Source: Zeimonas sp050187175
GTDB taxonomy: Bacteria; Pseudomonadota; Gammaproteobacteria; Burkholderiales; Burkholderiaceae_E
Length of the DNA: 64,000 bases
Direction: 5' to 3'
NCBI GenBank assembly: GCA_050187175.1
Contig: JBFWXS010000022.1
Location: 1-64,000 of the forward strand
The position numbers and the translations under genes were made by a program. Each line of letters begins with the position of its first letter. Within the stretch, counting starts at the first letter, position 1. The notes under the pieces are model-generated. The model searched no databases, was not told the DNA's origin, and saw only the letters and a list, made by a program, of their open reading frames with translations. This document shows, piece after piece, positions 53,577 to 61,930 of the stretch.

Positions 53577-54211
53577 CTACCGTAGTCCAAGCGCGCGCAG
53601 CCAGCCATCAACCTGCCCGAAGGCGTCCCGCTGCCATTGCTCCGGACTGCGAATTCCGAGCGCCCGGGTGTCTTCGACGAAGCGGCGCACGCAGGTCGGC
53701 CCGAACCCATCTACCGAATCGAACTTGCCTGCGATGAATCGATAGCCGGCCACACCACTGGCATGCTCAAGCAAGGGCCGGCAAGCTTCGGCAAGCGCTT
53801 CCGGGCCACCCGGATAGTTACGGATGCAGTAGCATCGGACCTGCGATCGCAACCATCTGGTAGAAGCGCACAGCCGTCAACTGCCGGTACCTGCCGGACC
53901 AGCTGAAAGCGGCGAAGGGCCTTGCGCTGCGCATACCCCTGGGCGAGCAGCACTTCGGCCAGCATGGCGTACTCGCCGTCACCCAGGGCTTCGGCATCCA
54001 GGCCGAGGTCCACATCAAGGGTACCGACATGGGGCATGTCCTCGTCGTTGCCCAGCAGTAACCAGGGCACCGCTCCGCCCACAACGGCGAACTTGCCTTT
54101 GAAGCTGCCCAGGATCTGGCCAATCTCGATCAGCACGGCCTTAACCGCAGCCGTCGTGCGATCGTCGTAGTCACTGGCGAACTGGGGTTCGCGCGGTGTC
54201 ATTTCCGCCAC
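53577..54211 (-). pseudogene. Broken AbiEii-like nucleotidyltransferase toxin
   Basis: Three pieces of one protein lie in three successive frames. Frame one (from ATG 54211) holds the nucleotidyltransferase core FAVVGGAVPWLLLG then TLDVDLGLD (hG[GS]...DxD) and runs to about QVPAVDG (near 53876). A second frame has RFYQMVAIAGPM (about 53868-53833). A third frame has CIRNYPGGPEALAEACRPLL through GQVDGWLRALGLR to the stop at 53577. From what I recall of the family, blocks of tens of residues are missing at both junctions, so two internal deletions seem likely. The start overlaps the antitoxin gene by 13 bp. Confidence 0.75.
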
Positions 54212-55278
54212 TGGAGCCTTTCCTGCCGAAGATGGTCGGCAGCTTCACGCCCCCGTTCGCCCGCCACGGTGAGATCCAGATAGGTCTGAACAGGGCTCGT
54301 GCAGATCACGCCCGGCGCGGGTTCCACAGTATCGCGAAACACACCCGGCTCCTCGAGCACCGTCACCGCCACGTTCTCGCCTTTCACCGCCGCCGAGAGC
54401 TTCAGAGCAACGCACAGCCGCGCCAAGCCTGTTTCGTCGGCATAGAAGTACTGAGTTCCTATACGGCCATACGGAGCGAGCCACTGGCCTGCCGAGAACG
54501 ACGCCAGCGCCGTCAATCCGGCGTCCGGCGCTGGATGAAGCTCGCGCACGATCTTGTCGAACGCCTCGCCGTGCAGCGTGGTGTAGAAGTCATGACGTCT
54601 GCCAGCCGGCGGCTCATAGGCCTCACGCCAGGCATCCAGCAACGCATCGGGATCGGAGAGAAGCAGGCCCTCGTCAGACACTTGCGCCCACTCCCGGTCC
54701 AGCAAGCCGGAGCGCACATTGCTGACATGCCCCAGGCTGACTCCGGCCGCCTCGGCCAGCCCCACAACCCGCCATGCACGGGAAGGCTGCCGTAGCATCA
54801 GCCGAAGAATCTGCGCCGACTTAGGCTTGAACAAGGAACGAAGCTCCCGCCGCTCCGCGGCAGGCTTGCTGGCGACCTGGCGGTCGATGAAGACTCCGTC
54901 GAAAGCGAGACGGGCGTTGCCTTCGAGATCGACGAATCCGACTTCGTACTCGTCGCACAGGGCGCGCGTCTCCGGCGATAGATAGGGAGCGATGAACACG
55001 GGAACGGCGCCACTCATCTCTCGCGCGATATGGTCACGAAGCTGCAGCAGTGCCGGACGTACGTGCCGGGGCTGCCCGCTGGACTTCACCTCGCACACCA
55101 GAGTGTGGCGACGGCCCGACGCCTCCAGCCGAGCGACGAGATCTGCCCCATGACCTGTACCACGGCGCCGCACCTGCTCAACATCCAGATGGCCGATGAT
55201 GGGCACTTGCTCCAGCAATCGGCGAAGCGCCTTGGCCGCTTCCTGCTCGATTTTCACCAAACCACTGGTTTTCAGCAT
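54199..55278 (-). CDS. AbiEi-like (type IV) antitoxin with nuclease-like N-terminus
   Basis: A 359-residue protein. Residues about 30-130 read like a PD-(D/E)xK restriction-endonuclease fold: Asp46 in GADLVARL and Glu63-x-Lys65 in LVCEVKSSGQ, with conserved helix LLQLRDHIARE. A winged helix-turn-helix follows (SRAWRVVGLAEAAGVSLGHV, about 165-190), then a C-terminal AbiEi-type domain. Such proteins pair with AbiEii nucleotidyltransferases in operons as here. It probably represses its own promoter. The reading frame is intact although the partner is broken. Confidence 0.72.
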   Translation of the reverse strand: MLKTSGLVKIEQEAAKALRRLLEQVPIIGHLDVEQVRRRGTGHGADLVARLEASGRRHTLVCEVKSSGQPRHVRPALLQLRDHIAREMSGAVPVFIAPYLSPETRALCDEYEVGFVDLEGNARLAFDGVFIDRQVASKPAAERRELRSLFKPKSAQILRLMLRQPSRAWRVVGLAEAAGVSLGHVSNVRSGLLDREWAQVSDEGLLLSDPDALLDAWREAYEPPAGRRHDFYTTLHGEAFDKIVRELHPAPDAGLTALASFSAGQWLAPYGRIGTQYFYADETGLARLCVALKLSAAVKGENVAVTVLEEPGVFRDTVEPAPGVICTSPVQTYLDLTVAGERGREAADHLRQERLQWRK

Positions 55279-55370
55279 ATGTTGAATTTACCATTTTGAA
55301 TGAAAATGGCAACTCAGATTTTCACCGTATAGCCGTTTTTCAGCAATTGATGAAATATGGCCGAGGGGGC
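55279..55370 (-). promoter_or_regulatory. Autoregulated promoter of the AbiE-like operon
   Basis: On the minus strand TTGCCA (55312-55307) and TAAATT (55290-55285) form -35/-10 boxes with a 16-bp spacer. The inverted repeat CCATTTT-gaatg-AAAATGG (55291-55309) fills the spacer and enters the -35 box, ideal for repression. The region is AT-rich against the GC-rich genes on both sides. Confidence 0.65.
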
Positions 55371-56060
55371 TTACCCGTCCTTCCGTGCGCCGCTACTCAC
55401 CCGACCGACCACTGACTGGCCGCGTCCGGACGCCCGCCCCCGCAGCAGCAGCCGCGCCCCCAGCAGCACCGCCACCACCACGGCATAGACCAGCGGCTCG
55501 CTCAGATCGTTCTTGCCGCCCTTGTGCCACGCATAGTGCAGCACGCCCAGGCAGGCCACCGCGTAGACGAGACGGTGCAGCGTCTGCCAGCGCCGTCCCA
55601 GCCGGCGCATCATCGCCTTGGTCGACGTGGCCGCCAGCGGCAGCATCAGCACGAAGGCGGCGAAGCCGGCAGTGATGAACGGCCGCTTGACGATGTCGGC
55701 CAGCATCGCCGGCACGTCGAACCACTGGTCGAGCCAGATGTAGGTAGCGAAGTGCAGGCAGCCGTAGAAGAACGCATAAAGGCCGAGCATGCGGCGCAGC
55801 CGCAGCAGCCAGGCCCAGCCGAGCAGCCGCCGCAGCGGCGTCACCGACAGCGTCAGGCACAGCATGACCAGCGTCCAGGTGCCCGTCGAACGCGTGACGA
55901 ACTCGACCGGATTGGCGCCGAGCCCGTCGTTGAAGCCGAGCCAGAACAGCCGCGCCAGCGGCAGCAGCGCCGCCGCGAACACCGCCAGCCGTACCGCGTC
56001 GACGGCCGCCGCGGTCGGATGGGCGACGCTCGCGGCGCCTGGCGAGGGACTGCCGCGCAC
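55371..56060 (-). CDS. msrQ: Haem-binding membrane subunit MsrQ
   Basis: A 229-residue protein with about six membrane segments and His residues in FYGCLHFATYIWLDQWFD, QTLHRLVYAVACLGVLHY, the haem ligand candidates of the YedZ/ferric-reductase-like family. It hands electrons to MsrP for repair of methionine sulfoxide in the periplasm. Six bp after msrP. Confidence 0.93.
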   Translation of the reverse strand: MRGSPSPGAASVAHPTAAAVDAVRLAVFAAALLPLARLFWLGFNDGLGANPVEFVTRSTGTWTLVMLCLTLSVTPLRRLLGWAWLLRLRRMLGLYAFFYGCLHFATYIWLDQWFDVPAMLADIVKRPFITAGFAAFVLMLPLAATSTKAMMRRLGRRWQTLHRLVYAVACLGVLHYAWHKGGKNDLSEPLVYAVVVAVLLGARLLLRGRASGRGQSVVGRVSSGARKDG

Positions 56061-56066
56061 GCGCCT

Positions 56067-57077
56067 TCAGTAGTTCTTGACCAGATCCATGCCGGTGTAC
56101 AGCGATGCGACCTGGTCGGCGTAGCCGTTGAACGGCAGCGTCTTGCGCTTGCGCTGCAGGAAGCCGTCCTCGCCTATGCGCCGCTCGGTGGCCTGCGACC
56201 AGCGCGGATGATCGACCGCAGGATTGACGTTCGAGTAGAAGCCGTACTCGTGCGGCGCGGCGCGCTGCCAGCTGGTGGTCGGCTGCCGCTCGGTGAAGCG
56301 GATCTTGACCAGCGACTTGCCGCTCTTGAAGCCGTACTTCCACGGCACGACGATGCGCACCGGCGCGCCGTTCTGGTTGGGCAGCACTTCGCCGTACAGG
56401 CCGACGGTGAGCAGCGTCAGCGCATGCGCGGCCTCGTCGATGCGCAGGCCTTCGATGTACGGCCAGGCCAGCACCGACGAACGCACGCCGGGCATCTGCG
56501 CCGGATCGGCCAGCGTCACGAACTCGACGAACTTCGCATTGCCGGTGGGCTCGACCCGCCGCATCAGCTCGGACAGCGAGTAGCCGACCCACGGGATGAC
56601 CATGGACCAGCCTTCGACGCAGCGCATCCGGTAGACGCGCTCCTCGAGCGGCGCCAGCTTCAGCAGCTCGTCGATGTCGAACACGCGCGGCCGCGCGACG
56701 GCCCCTTCCACGGAGACGGTCCACGGCCGCGGCCGCAGCGTCTTCGCGTACCGCACCGGATCGTCCTTCTCGGTGCCGAATTCGTAGAAGTTGTTATACG
56801 TGGTCACGTCCTTGTGCGACGTGGCCTTCTCGACGGTCGACAGCGTGCTGGGCCGCGTCTGCAGCTTGCCGCCGGCGACATTGCCGCCCGCCGGCTGGCC
56901 GGCGCTCCCGGCCGGCGCGCGCGCGCCGCCGGCCTGGGCCAGCGCCGCGCCGGCGGCCGAGAAGTACGCGGCGCCGGCCGCAGCGGCCTGCAGCACCTCG
57001 CGGCGATTCCGGTACAGGCTCCGCGGCGTGATTTCCGACGGCTGGGGGGCGTGGCGGGGGCGGCTGCGCAGCAGCAT
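56067..57077 (-). CDS. msrP: Protein-methionine-sulfoxide reductase catalytic subunit MsrP
   Basis: A 336-residue molybdenum-cofactor protein of the periplasm. A Tat signal is present (NRREVLQAAAAGAAYFSAAG), with Cys153 in YRMRCVEGWSMVIPW as Mo ligand; LAWPYIEGLRIDEA and PVRIVVPWKYGFK are conserved. GAGGAA lies seven bases before the ATG. A Gly/Ala-rich linker follows the signal peptide. It reduces Met-SO in envelope proteins with MsrQ. Confidence 0.94.
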   Translation of the reverse strand: MLLRSRPRHAPQPSEITPRSLYRNRREVLQAAAAGAAYFSAAGAALAQAGGARAPAGSAGQPAGGNVAGGKLQTRPSTLSTVEKATSHKDVTTYNNFYEFGTEKDDPVRYAKTLRPRPWTVSVEGAVARPRVFDIDELLKLAPLEERVYRMRCVEGWSMVIPWVGYSLSELMRRVEPTGNAKFVEFVTLADPAQMPGVRSSVLAWPYIEGLRIDEAAHALTLLTVGLYGEVLPNQNGAPVRIVVPWKYGFKSGKSLVKIRFTERQPTTSWQRAAPHEYGFYSNVNPAVDHPRWSQATERRIGEDGFLQRKRKTLPFNGYADQVASLYTGMDLVKNY

Positions 57078-57207
57078 GGCAAGGTTCCTCCGCGGCCTGG
57101 GTCGAAGGCCGAAGACGCTACCTTACCGCGGGCGCGAGCCGCGCGCACGCAGCGGCCCGACCGGCGTCGCGCCTACTGCGACAGGCCGCGCAGAACCCGC
57201 GCGCGCT

Positions 57208-57846
57208 TCAGCGCAGGCCGGCGATGTAGTCGGAAACGGCCTTGATCTCGCGGTCGGACAGGCGATCGGCGATGGCCGCCATAGGCGCGCTGTTCCTGCG
57301 CGCGCCCTGGCGGAACGCGACCAGCTGAGACTCGGTGTAGTCGGCGAACTGGCCGTGTAGCCGCGGATACTGGGCCGGGATGCCGGCGCCGGTGGGGCTG
57401 TGGCAGCCGGCGCAGGCCGGCACGCCCTTGGACGGCACGCCGCCGCGATAGATCTTCTGGCCCAGCTCGACCAGGTCCTTGTTGCGCGCGGCGGTGGGTT
57501 TCAGCTTCTGCAGCGCGAAGTGCGCCGACACGTTGCGTATGTCTTCCTCGGACAGCTGCTGCGCGAACGCGGCCATGACGGCGCTCGGGCGATCTGCTTC
57601 CTTGGCGCCGGCCTTGGCCCTGAAGTCGTGCAGCTGCTTGATCAGATAGTCGACGTGCTGGCCGGCCAGCTTCGGGTTGGCCGGGATCGTGCTATTGCCG
57701 TCAGCGGCATGACAGGCCGCACAGACTTCCTGCGCGACCTTCGCGCCCTTGTTCGGATCGACCTTCGCGGGCGCCTGCGCGAGGGCGGCTCCCGCGGTCA
57801 GGGACAGCGACAGAACAGCGATGGCCAGCGGCTTGGTTCGGAGCAT
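57208..57846 (-). CDS. Cytochrome c4-type dihaem cytochrome
   Basis: A 212-residue periplasmic protein. The signal peptide (LAIAVLSLSLTAGAALAQA) is followed by two haem-binding motifs, CAACH and CAGCH, about 100 residues apart, each with a downstream Met ligand candidate. This is the cytochrome c4 layout, an electron donor to terminal oxidases. The start at 57846 fits the signal peptide. It is divergent from engB. Confidence 0.92.
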   Translation of the reverse strand: MLRTKPLAIAVLSLSLTAGAALAQAPAKVDPNKGAKVAQEVCAACHAADGNSTIPANPKLAGQHVDYLIKQLHDFRAKAGAKEADRPSAVMAAFAQQLSEEDIRNVSAHFALQKLKPTAARNKDLVELGQKIYRGGVPSKGVPACAGCHSPTGAGIPAQYPRLHGQFADYTESQLVAFRQGARRNSAPMAAIADRLSDREIKAVSDYIAGLR

Positions 57847-57903
57847 GACGGACCCAAAAGGAACGGCGGACGCGACAAAGCGCCCGATACAAACTCCGGA
57901 TTG

Positions 57904-57909
57904 TACAAT
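57904..57909 (+). promoter_or_regulatory. Candidate -10 element of engB-hemB
   Basis: TACAAT matches five of six bases of the -10 consensus in the divergent cytochrome c4/engB region. It lies 56 bp before the engB start. No good -35 is seen. Confidence 0.35.
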
Positions 57910-57964
57910 AGCCCTCCGGCGCCAGTCATGCCGTCTGGCGCGCCCCCCTCTCTCCGAAAGCGCC

Positions 57965-58627
57965 GTGGCCCTCTCGCTGCTGACCGCCCGTTTCGCCACG
58001 ACCGTCGTCAAGCTTGCGCAGCTGCCCGCCGACGGCGGCGTACCCGAAGTCGCGTTCGTGGGCCGATCCAATGCCGGCAAGTCGTCCGCCATCAACGCGC
58101 TGTGCCAGCGCCGCCGGCTGGCCTTCGCCAGCAAGACGCCGGGCCGCACGCAAGCGCTGAACTACTTCGCCGTCGGTCCGGAGAAGCTGCCGCCGCAGGG
58201 CTATCTGGTCGACACGCCGGGCTACGGCTTCGCCACCGCCCCGCTGGAGATCAAGCGCGCCTGGGACGGGCTGGCCGGCCGCTACCTGTCGCAGCGCGAC
58301 GCGCTGGCCGGCGTCGTGCTCGTGCTGGATATCCGCCGCGGCCTCACCGACCTCGATCGCACGCTGCTCGGCTGGGTCCGCGCCGAGGCGCCCATCCTCG
58401 GTCTGCTGACGAAGTGCGACAAGCTGAACCAGTCCGGCCGCGCCGCCGCCATGCGCGCGACCGAAGCGGCGCTGGTCGAGCTGGGTCTGCCGAACCCGCT
58501 GACTCTGCTATCGTTTTCGGCGACCGAGCTGATCGGACTGGAGGAGGGGCGCGAGTTCATCGGCCAGTGGCTGAGCGCGCCGGCCCGCCCGTCGGAGCCG
58601 GATCCGCCGTCCGCGAAGGAATGCTAA
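57965..58627 (+). CDS. engB: Ribosome biogenesis GTPase YihA/EngB
   Basis: A 220-residue GTPase with G1 GRSNAGKSS, G3 DTPGYG and G4 TKCDKLN. It acts in late 50S assembly. GTG at 57965 matches the usual N-terminus (ALSLLTARFATTV). No strong ribosome binding site is visible. The stop lies 2 bp before the hemB start. Confidence 0.93.
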   Translation: MALSLLTARFATTVVKLAQLPADGGVPEVAFVGRSNAGKSSAINALCQRRRLAFASKTPGRTQALNYFAVGPEKLPPQGYLVDTPGYGFATAPLEIKRAWDGLAGRYLSQRDALAGVVLVLDIRRGLTDLDRTLLGWVRAEAPILGLLTKCDKLNQSGRAAAMRATEAALVELGLPNPLTLLSFSATELIGLEEGREFIGQWLSAPARPSEPDPPSAKEC

Positions 58628-58629
58628 CC

Positions 58630-59652
58630 ATGACCACCCCCGTGTCACCGTTCCCGCAACGCTTTCCCGCCACCCGCCTGCGCCGGCTGCGCCGCGACGA
58701 CTTCACGCGGCGCCTGGTCCGCGAGCACCGGCTGGCGGCCGACGATCTGATCTATCCGATCTTCATCCTCGACGGGCCGTCGCGGACCGAGGCCGTGCCG
58801 TCGATGCCGGGCGTCGAGCGCCTCTCGATAGACCGGCTGCTGCCGGTCGCCGAGGATTGCCTGCGGCTCGGCATCCCCGTGCTGGCGCTGTTCCCGGTCA
58901 TAGACCCGGCGCTGAAGACGCCGGACGGCATCGCCGCCGCCGACCCCGAAGGACTGGTGCCGCGCGCCGTCGCGGCGCTGAAGCAGCGCTTCCCCGAGCT
59001 CGGCGTGCTGACCGACGTGGCGCTGGACCCGTACACCAGCCACGGCCAGGACGGCGTCATCGACGACGACGGCTACGTGATCAACGAACCCACCGTCGAG
59101 ATCCTGGTCAAGCAGGCGCTGGTGCAGGCCCAGGCCGGCGTCGACATCGTCGCGCCGTCGGACATGATGGACGGCCGCATAGGCGCGGTGCGCGAAGCGC
59201 TCGAAGGCGCCGGCCACATCCACACGCGGATCATGGCGTACTCGGCGAAGTATGCATCCGGCTTCTACGGCCCGTTCCGCGACGCCGTCGGCTCGGCCAC
59301 GAACCTGGGCAAGAGCAACAAGAAGACCTACCAGATGGACCCCGGCAACTCCGACGAGGCGCTGCGCGAAGTCGCGCTCGACCTGCAGGAGGGCGCGGAC
59401 ATGGTCATGGTCAAGCCCGGCATGCCTTACCTCGACATCGTGCGCCGCGTGAAGGACACGTTCCGCTGTCCCACTTTCGTTTATCAGGTCAGCGGCGAGT
59501 ACGCGATGCTGAAGGCTGCCGCGGGCAATGGATGGCTGGACGAGCGGACGGTCGCGCTGGAAGCGCTGCTGGCGATGCGCCGCGCCGGCGCCGACGGCAT
59601 CCTCAGCTACTTCGCGCGCGACGCCGCGCGCTGGCTGCGCGAGAACGGCTGA
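58630..59652 (+). CDS. hemB: Delta-aminolevulinic acid dehydratase (porphobilinogen synthase)
   Basis: A 340-residue enzyme that condenses two 5-aminolevulinates to porphobilinogen for haem and other tetrapyrroles. Active-site lysines are in AYSAKYASGFYGPFR and MVKPGMPYLD; SDMMDGRIGAVREAL is conserved. ATG at 58630 follows AAGGAA by nine bases and is preferred over 58621. The N-terminus (RRLRRDDFTRRLVREH) is typical. Confidence 0.96.
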   Translation: MTTPVSPFPQRFPATRLRRLRRDDFTRRLVREHRLAADDLIYPIFILDGPSRTEAVPSMPGVERLSIDRLLPVAEDCLRLGIPVLALFPVIDPALKTPDGIAAADPEGLVPRAVAALKQRFPELGVLTDVALDPYTSHGQDGVIDDDGYVINEPTVEILVKQALVQAQAGVDIVAPSDMMDGRIGAVREALEGAGHIHTRIMAYSAKYASGFYGPFRDAVGSATNLGKSNKKTYQMDPGNSDEALREVALDLQEGADMVMVKPGMPYLDIVRRVKDTFRCPTFVYQVSGEYAMLKAAAGNGWLDERTVALEALLAMRRAGADGILSYFARDAARWLRENG

Positions 59653-59659
59653 GCCTGCC

Positions 59660-60850
59660 GTGCAGTTCGTGCTCGTCAGCCCCGGCGCCGCGCGGGCCCT
59701 GCCCGAGCCGCCCGAGCAGCTGCCGGCGCACGGCTTCCTGTGGTGCGACTGCGTCTATGACGACGGCCGCGCCTGGCTGGAGCCGACGCAGCGGCTGACC
59801 GGCGTCACCGTGTTCGACGACCACCTCAGCGATTCCGAGAACCCGAACCATCCGTCGTACTTCGACTCGACCAACGACTACGAAATGATCGTGTTCCGCG
59901 GTCTGGCCACGCCCGACGAGGACCTCGACCCGAACGACGTGATCCACATCCGCACGCGGCCCGCGGTGTTCTTCCTGTTCCCGGGCCTGCTGGTGACGAT
60001 CCGTTCGCCGGAGAACCGGCAGATCCCCGCGCTGCGCGAGCGGCTGCTGGCGGCGGCGCGCAGCCGCACCCGCCTGCCCGAACTGCCCGAAGCGCTGATG
60101 CTGCGCATCGTCAATGGCCTGGTCGACCGCTATCTCGATCTGCGCCAGCCGCTGTCCGAACACCTGGAGCGGCGGCAGCGCGAGCTGCTCGACCCGCGCC
60201 GGCCGTTCCGCGACTGGTATGCGCTGCTGCAGAGCCGCCGCGAGATGCAGCGGCTGCAGGACCTGTGCGAGGAGCAGCTCGACGCGATCCAGGAATGGCG
60301 CGACGAGCGCGCCGAACGCACCGAAGCGCCCGGCTCGGCGGGCAAGGGCCTGCACCAGCTCAGCGACGCGCTGCTGGTCCGCACCAGCGACGTCGTCGAG
60401 CACATCCACCGCGTGCTGAGCCACGCGCGGCGGCTCGAATCCTCGGTCGAGAGCGCCGTGCAGCTGCACTTCTCGTCCACCGCGCATCGCACGAACGAAT
60501 CGATGCGCACGCTGACCGCGATCACGGCGGTGTTCATGCCGCTGACGCTGATCACCGGCATCTTCGGCATGAACTTCGAGTTCATCCCGGGCCTGAAGGC
60601 TCCGTCCGGGTTCTGGTGGACGCTGGCCGCGATGGTAGTGATCGGGGCCGCGCTGCTGATCTATCTGCGCACGCGCGCGATGATCAGCAGTGCGTCGCTG
60701 GTCGATCGCAAGGGGCGCAGCGCGCGCAAGCGCGGCGCGGAGGGGCGTGAAGGGCGTGATACTCGTGGTGCGCGTGAGGAGCGTGATACGCGTGATACGC
60801 GCGACGGGCGTGACGGGCGGGGCAGCACCGCGCTGGGTCCGCAGGAATAG
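59660..60850 (+). CDS. CorA-family divalent cation transporter
   Basis: A 396-residue protein with a large N-terminal cytoplasmic domain and long helix, ending in two membrane segments with the pore motif GMN (TGIFGMNFEFIP). GTG at 59660 lies 7 bp after hemB. The last 45 residues form a highly charged Arg/Asp/Gly/Glu tail encoded by 9-bp repeats; relatives end shortly after the second membrane helix. It probably carries Mg2+ or a similar ion. Confidence 0.9.
   Translation: MQFVLVSPGAARALPEPPEQLPAHGFLWCDCVYDDGRAWLEPTQRLTGVTVFDDHLSDSENPNHPSYFDSTNDYEMIVFRGLATPDEDLDPNDVIHIRTRPAVFFLFPGLLVTIRSPENRQIPALRERLLAAARSRTRLPELPEALMLRIVNGLVDRYLDLRQPLSEHLERRQRELLDPRRPFRDWYALLQSRREMQRLQDLCEEQLDAIQEWRDERAERTEAPGSAGKGLHQLSDALLVRTSDVVEHIHRVLSHARRLESSVESAVQLHFSSTAHRTNESMRTLTAITAVFMPLTLITGIFGMNFEFIPGLKAPSGFWWTLAAMVVIGAALLIYLRTRAMISSASLVDRKGRSARKRGAEGREGRDTRGAREERDTRDTRDGRDGRGSTALGPQE
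60743..60823. repeat. Nine 9-bp tandem repeats in the corA tail
   Basis: Degenerate units such as GGGCGTGAA, GGGCGTGAT, GAGCGTGAT and ACGCGTGAT follow in phase and encode G/T/E-R-D/E/G tripeptides. Confidence 0.9.
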
Positions 60851-60852
60851 CC

Positions 60853-61815
60853 ATGACCATCTCCAGATTGACGCTGACGAAGCTGCGCGGCTTCGCCGCC
60901 GTGGCCGAGCATGGCAATTTCCGGGCCGCCGCGAACGCACTGAGCGTCTCTCAGCCCGCGCTGAGCGCGCACGTCGCGGAGCTGGAGGAGATGCTCGGCG
61001 TCCCGCTCTTCCATCGGACCACGCAGCGGGTCGAACTGACCGACGAAGGCGCTCGGCTGCAAGCCAAGGTGCACCGCATCCTGCGCGAGCTGGAAACGAT
61101 CGAGGACATCCGCCAAGAGGCCCAACTGCAGCGCGGGCGCATCACCGTCTCGTTCCTTCCCAGTCTCGCTACCCACCTGTTTCCGCAGAGCCTGGCCAAC
61201 TACAGCGCCAGCTATCCGAACATCAGCGTCTCGGTCATCGACGAGCCGGCCGATCGGATGGTCGAGACCATCCGCCTCGGCAACGCCGATTTCGGCATCG
61301 GATCGGAACCGCTCGATCTCGAAGGATTTCGATTCGAGAAGCTCGCCGAGGAGCCGTACTCGCTCATCTGCCGCTCCGATGACCCGCTGTCGAAGGCAGC
61401 CTCGATACCCGCGAAAGCACTTTCGGATCTGGATCTGGTGGTGGTAAGAAGCTCCCCGAACGCCGTCGACTATCTCACCCGCTTCTTCTCCGCCATCGGA
61501 ACACCGCTGAAGCCCAGATACACCGTCAACTTTCACTACACGCTGGGCGGCCTCGTCCATGCGGGCATCGCGCACGGCTGCCTTCCCAGCCTCGGCCTGG
61601 GCATGACGGGGATTTCATCTCTCGTCGCCGTACCGATCGTCAAGCCGCGCGGCGTCCGCACTATCGGAGTCCTGATGCGCAACGGCGACAATCTGTCGCC
61701 CGCAGCGCAGGCCTTTCTGAAAGTGGTCAAGGAAGTGCTGCATACGCAGAAGCTCGGCCTGAAGGGCCTCGAAGGCAGCCGGCCGGCGGCCGCTGGACAC
61801 CGGGGCCGCCGCTAA
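60853..61815 (+). CDS. LysR-family transcriptional regulator
   Basis: A 320-residue regulator. The N-terminal helix-turn-helix is FRAAANALSVSQPALSAHVAELE; a periplasmic-binding-protein-like effector domain follows (about residues 90-300). It begins 2 bp after corA but faces an amidohydrolase and Bug receptor gene (convergent), a common pairing of LysR and Bug genes, and may control them. Confidence 0.9.
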   Translation: MTISRLTLTKLRGFAAVAEHGNFRAAANALSVSQPALSAHVAELEEMLGVPLFHRTTQRVELTDEGARLQAKVHRILRELETIEDIRQEAQLQRGRITVSFLPSLATHLFPQSLANYSASYPNISVSVIDEPADRMVETIRLGNADFGIGSEPLDLEGFRFEKLAEEPYSLICRSDDPLSKAASIPAKALSDLDLVVVRSSPNAVDYLTRFFSAIGTPLKPRYTVNFHYTLGGLVHAGIAHGCLPSLGLGMTGISSLVAVPIVKPRGVRTIGVLMRNGDNLSPAAQAFLKVVKEVLHTQKLGLKGLEGSRPAAAGHRGRR

Positions 61816-61834
61816 GAAGAGCCTCTGATACCTG

Positions 61835-61930
61835 GTGCCTGCGCGGCGCCTGCCTGCGCGACGCCTGCCACCGCGGCGCCTGCCACCGCGGCGCCTGCCA
61901 CCGCGGCGCCTGCCTCGGCGGCGCCTACGC
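61835..61930. repeat. 15-bp tandem repeats between LysR and amidohydrolase genes
   Basis: Units GCGCCTGCCTGCGCG, ACGCCTGCCACCGCG, GCGCCTGCCACCGCG (twice) and GCGCCTGCCTCGGCG run from 61846 to 61920 with partial units on both sides. The array reaches the last codons of the amidohydrolase and forms nearly all of the intergenic space. Confidence 0.92.

Noticed and set aside
53711..53875. C-terminal 50 codons of the toxin's first frame as a real protein end
   Set aside because: The sequence after QVPAVDG does not resemble a protein domain, while family-like segments occur in the two other frames; it is a frameshift tail.
61846..61920. CRISPR array
   Set aside because: The 15-bp units abut directly with no spacers; no cas genes are present in the window.
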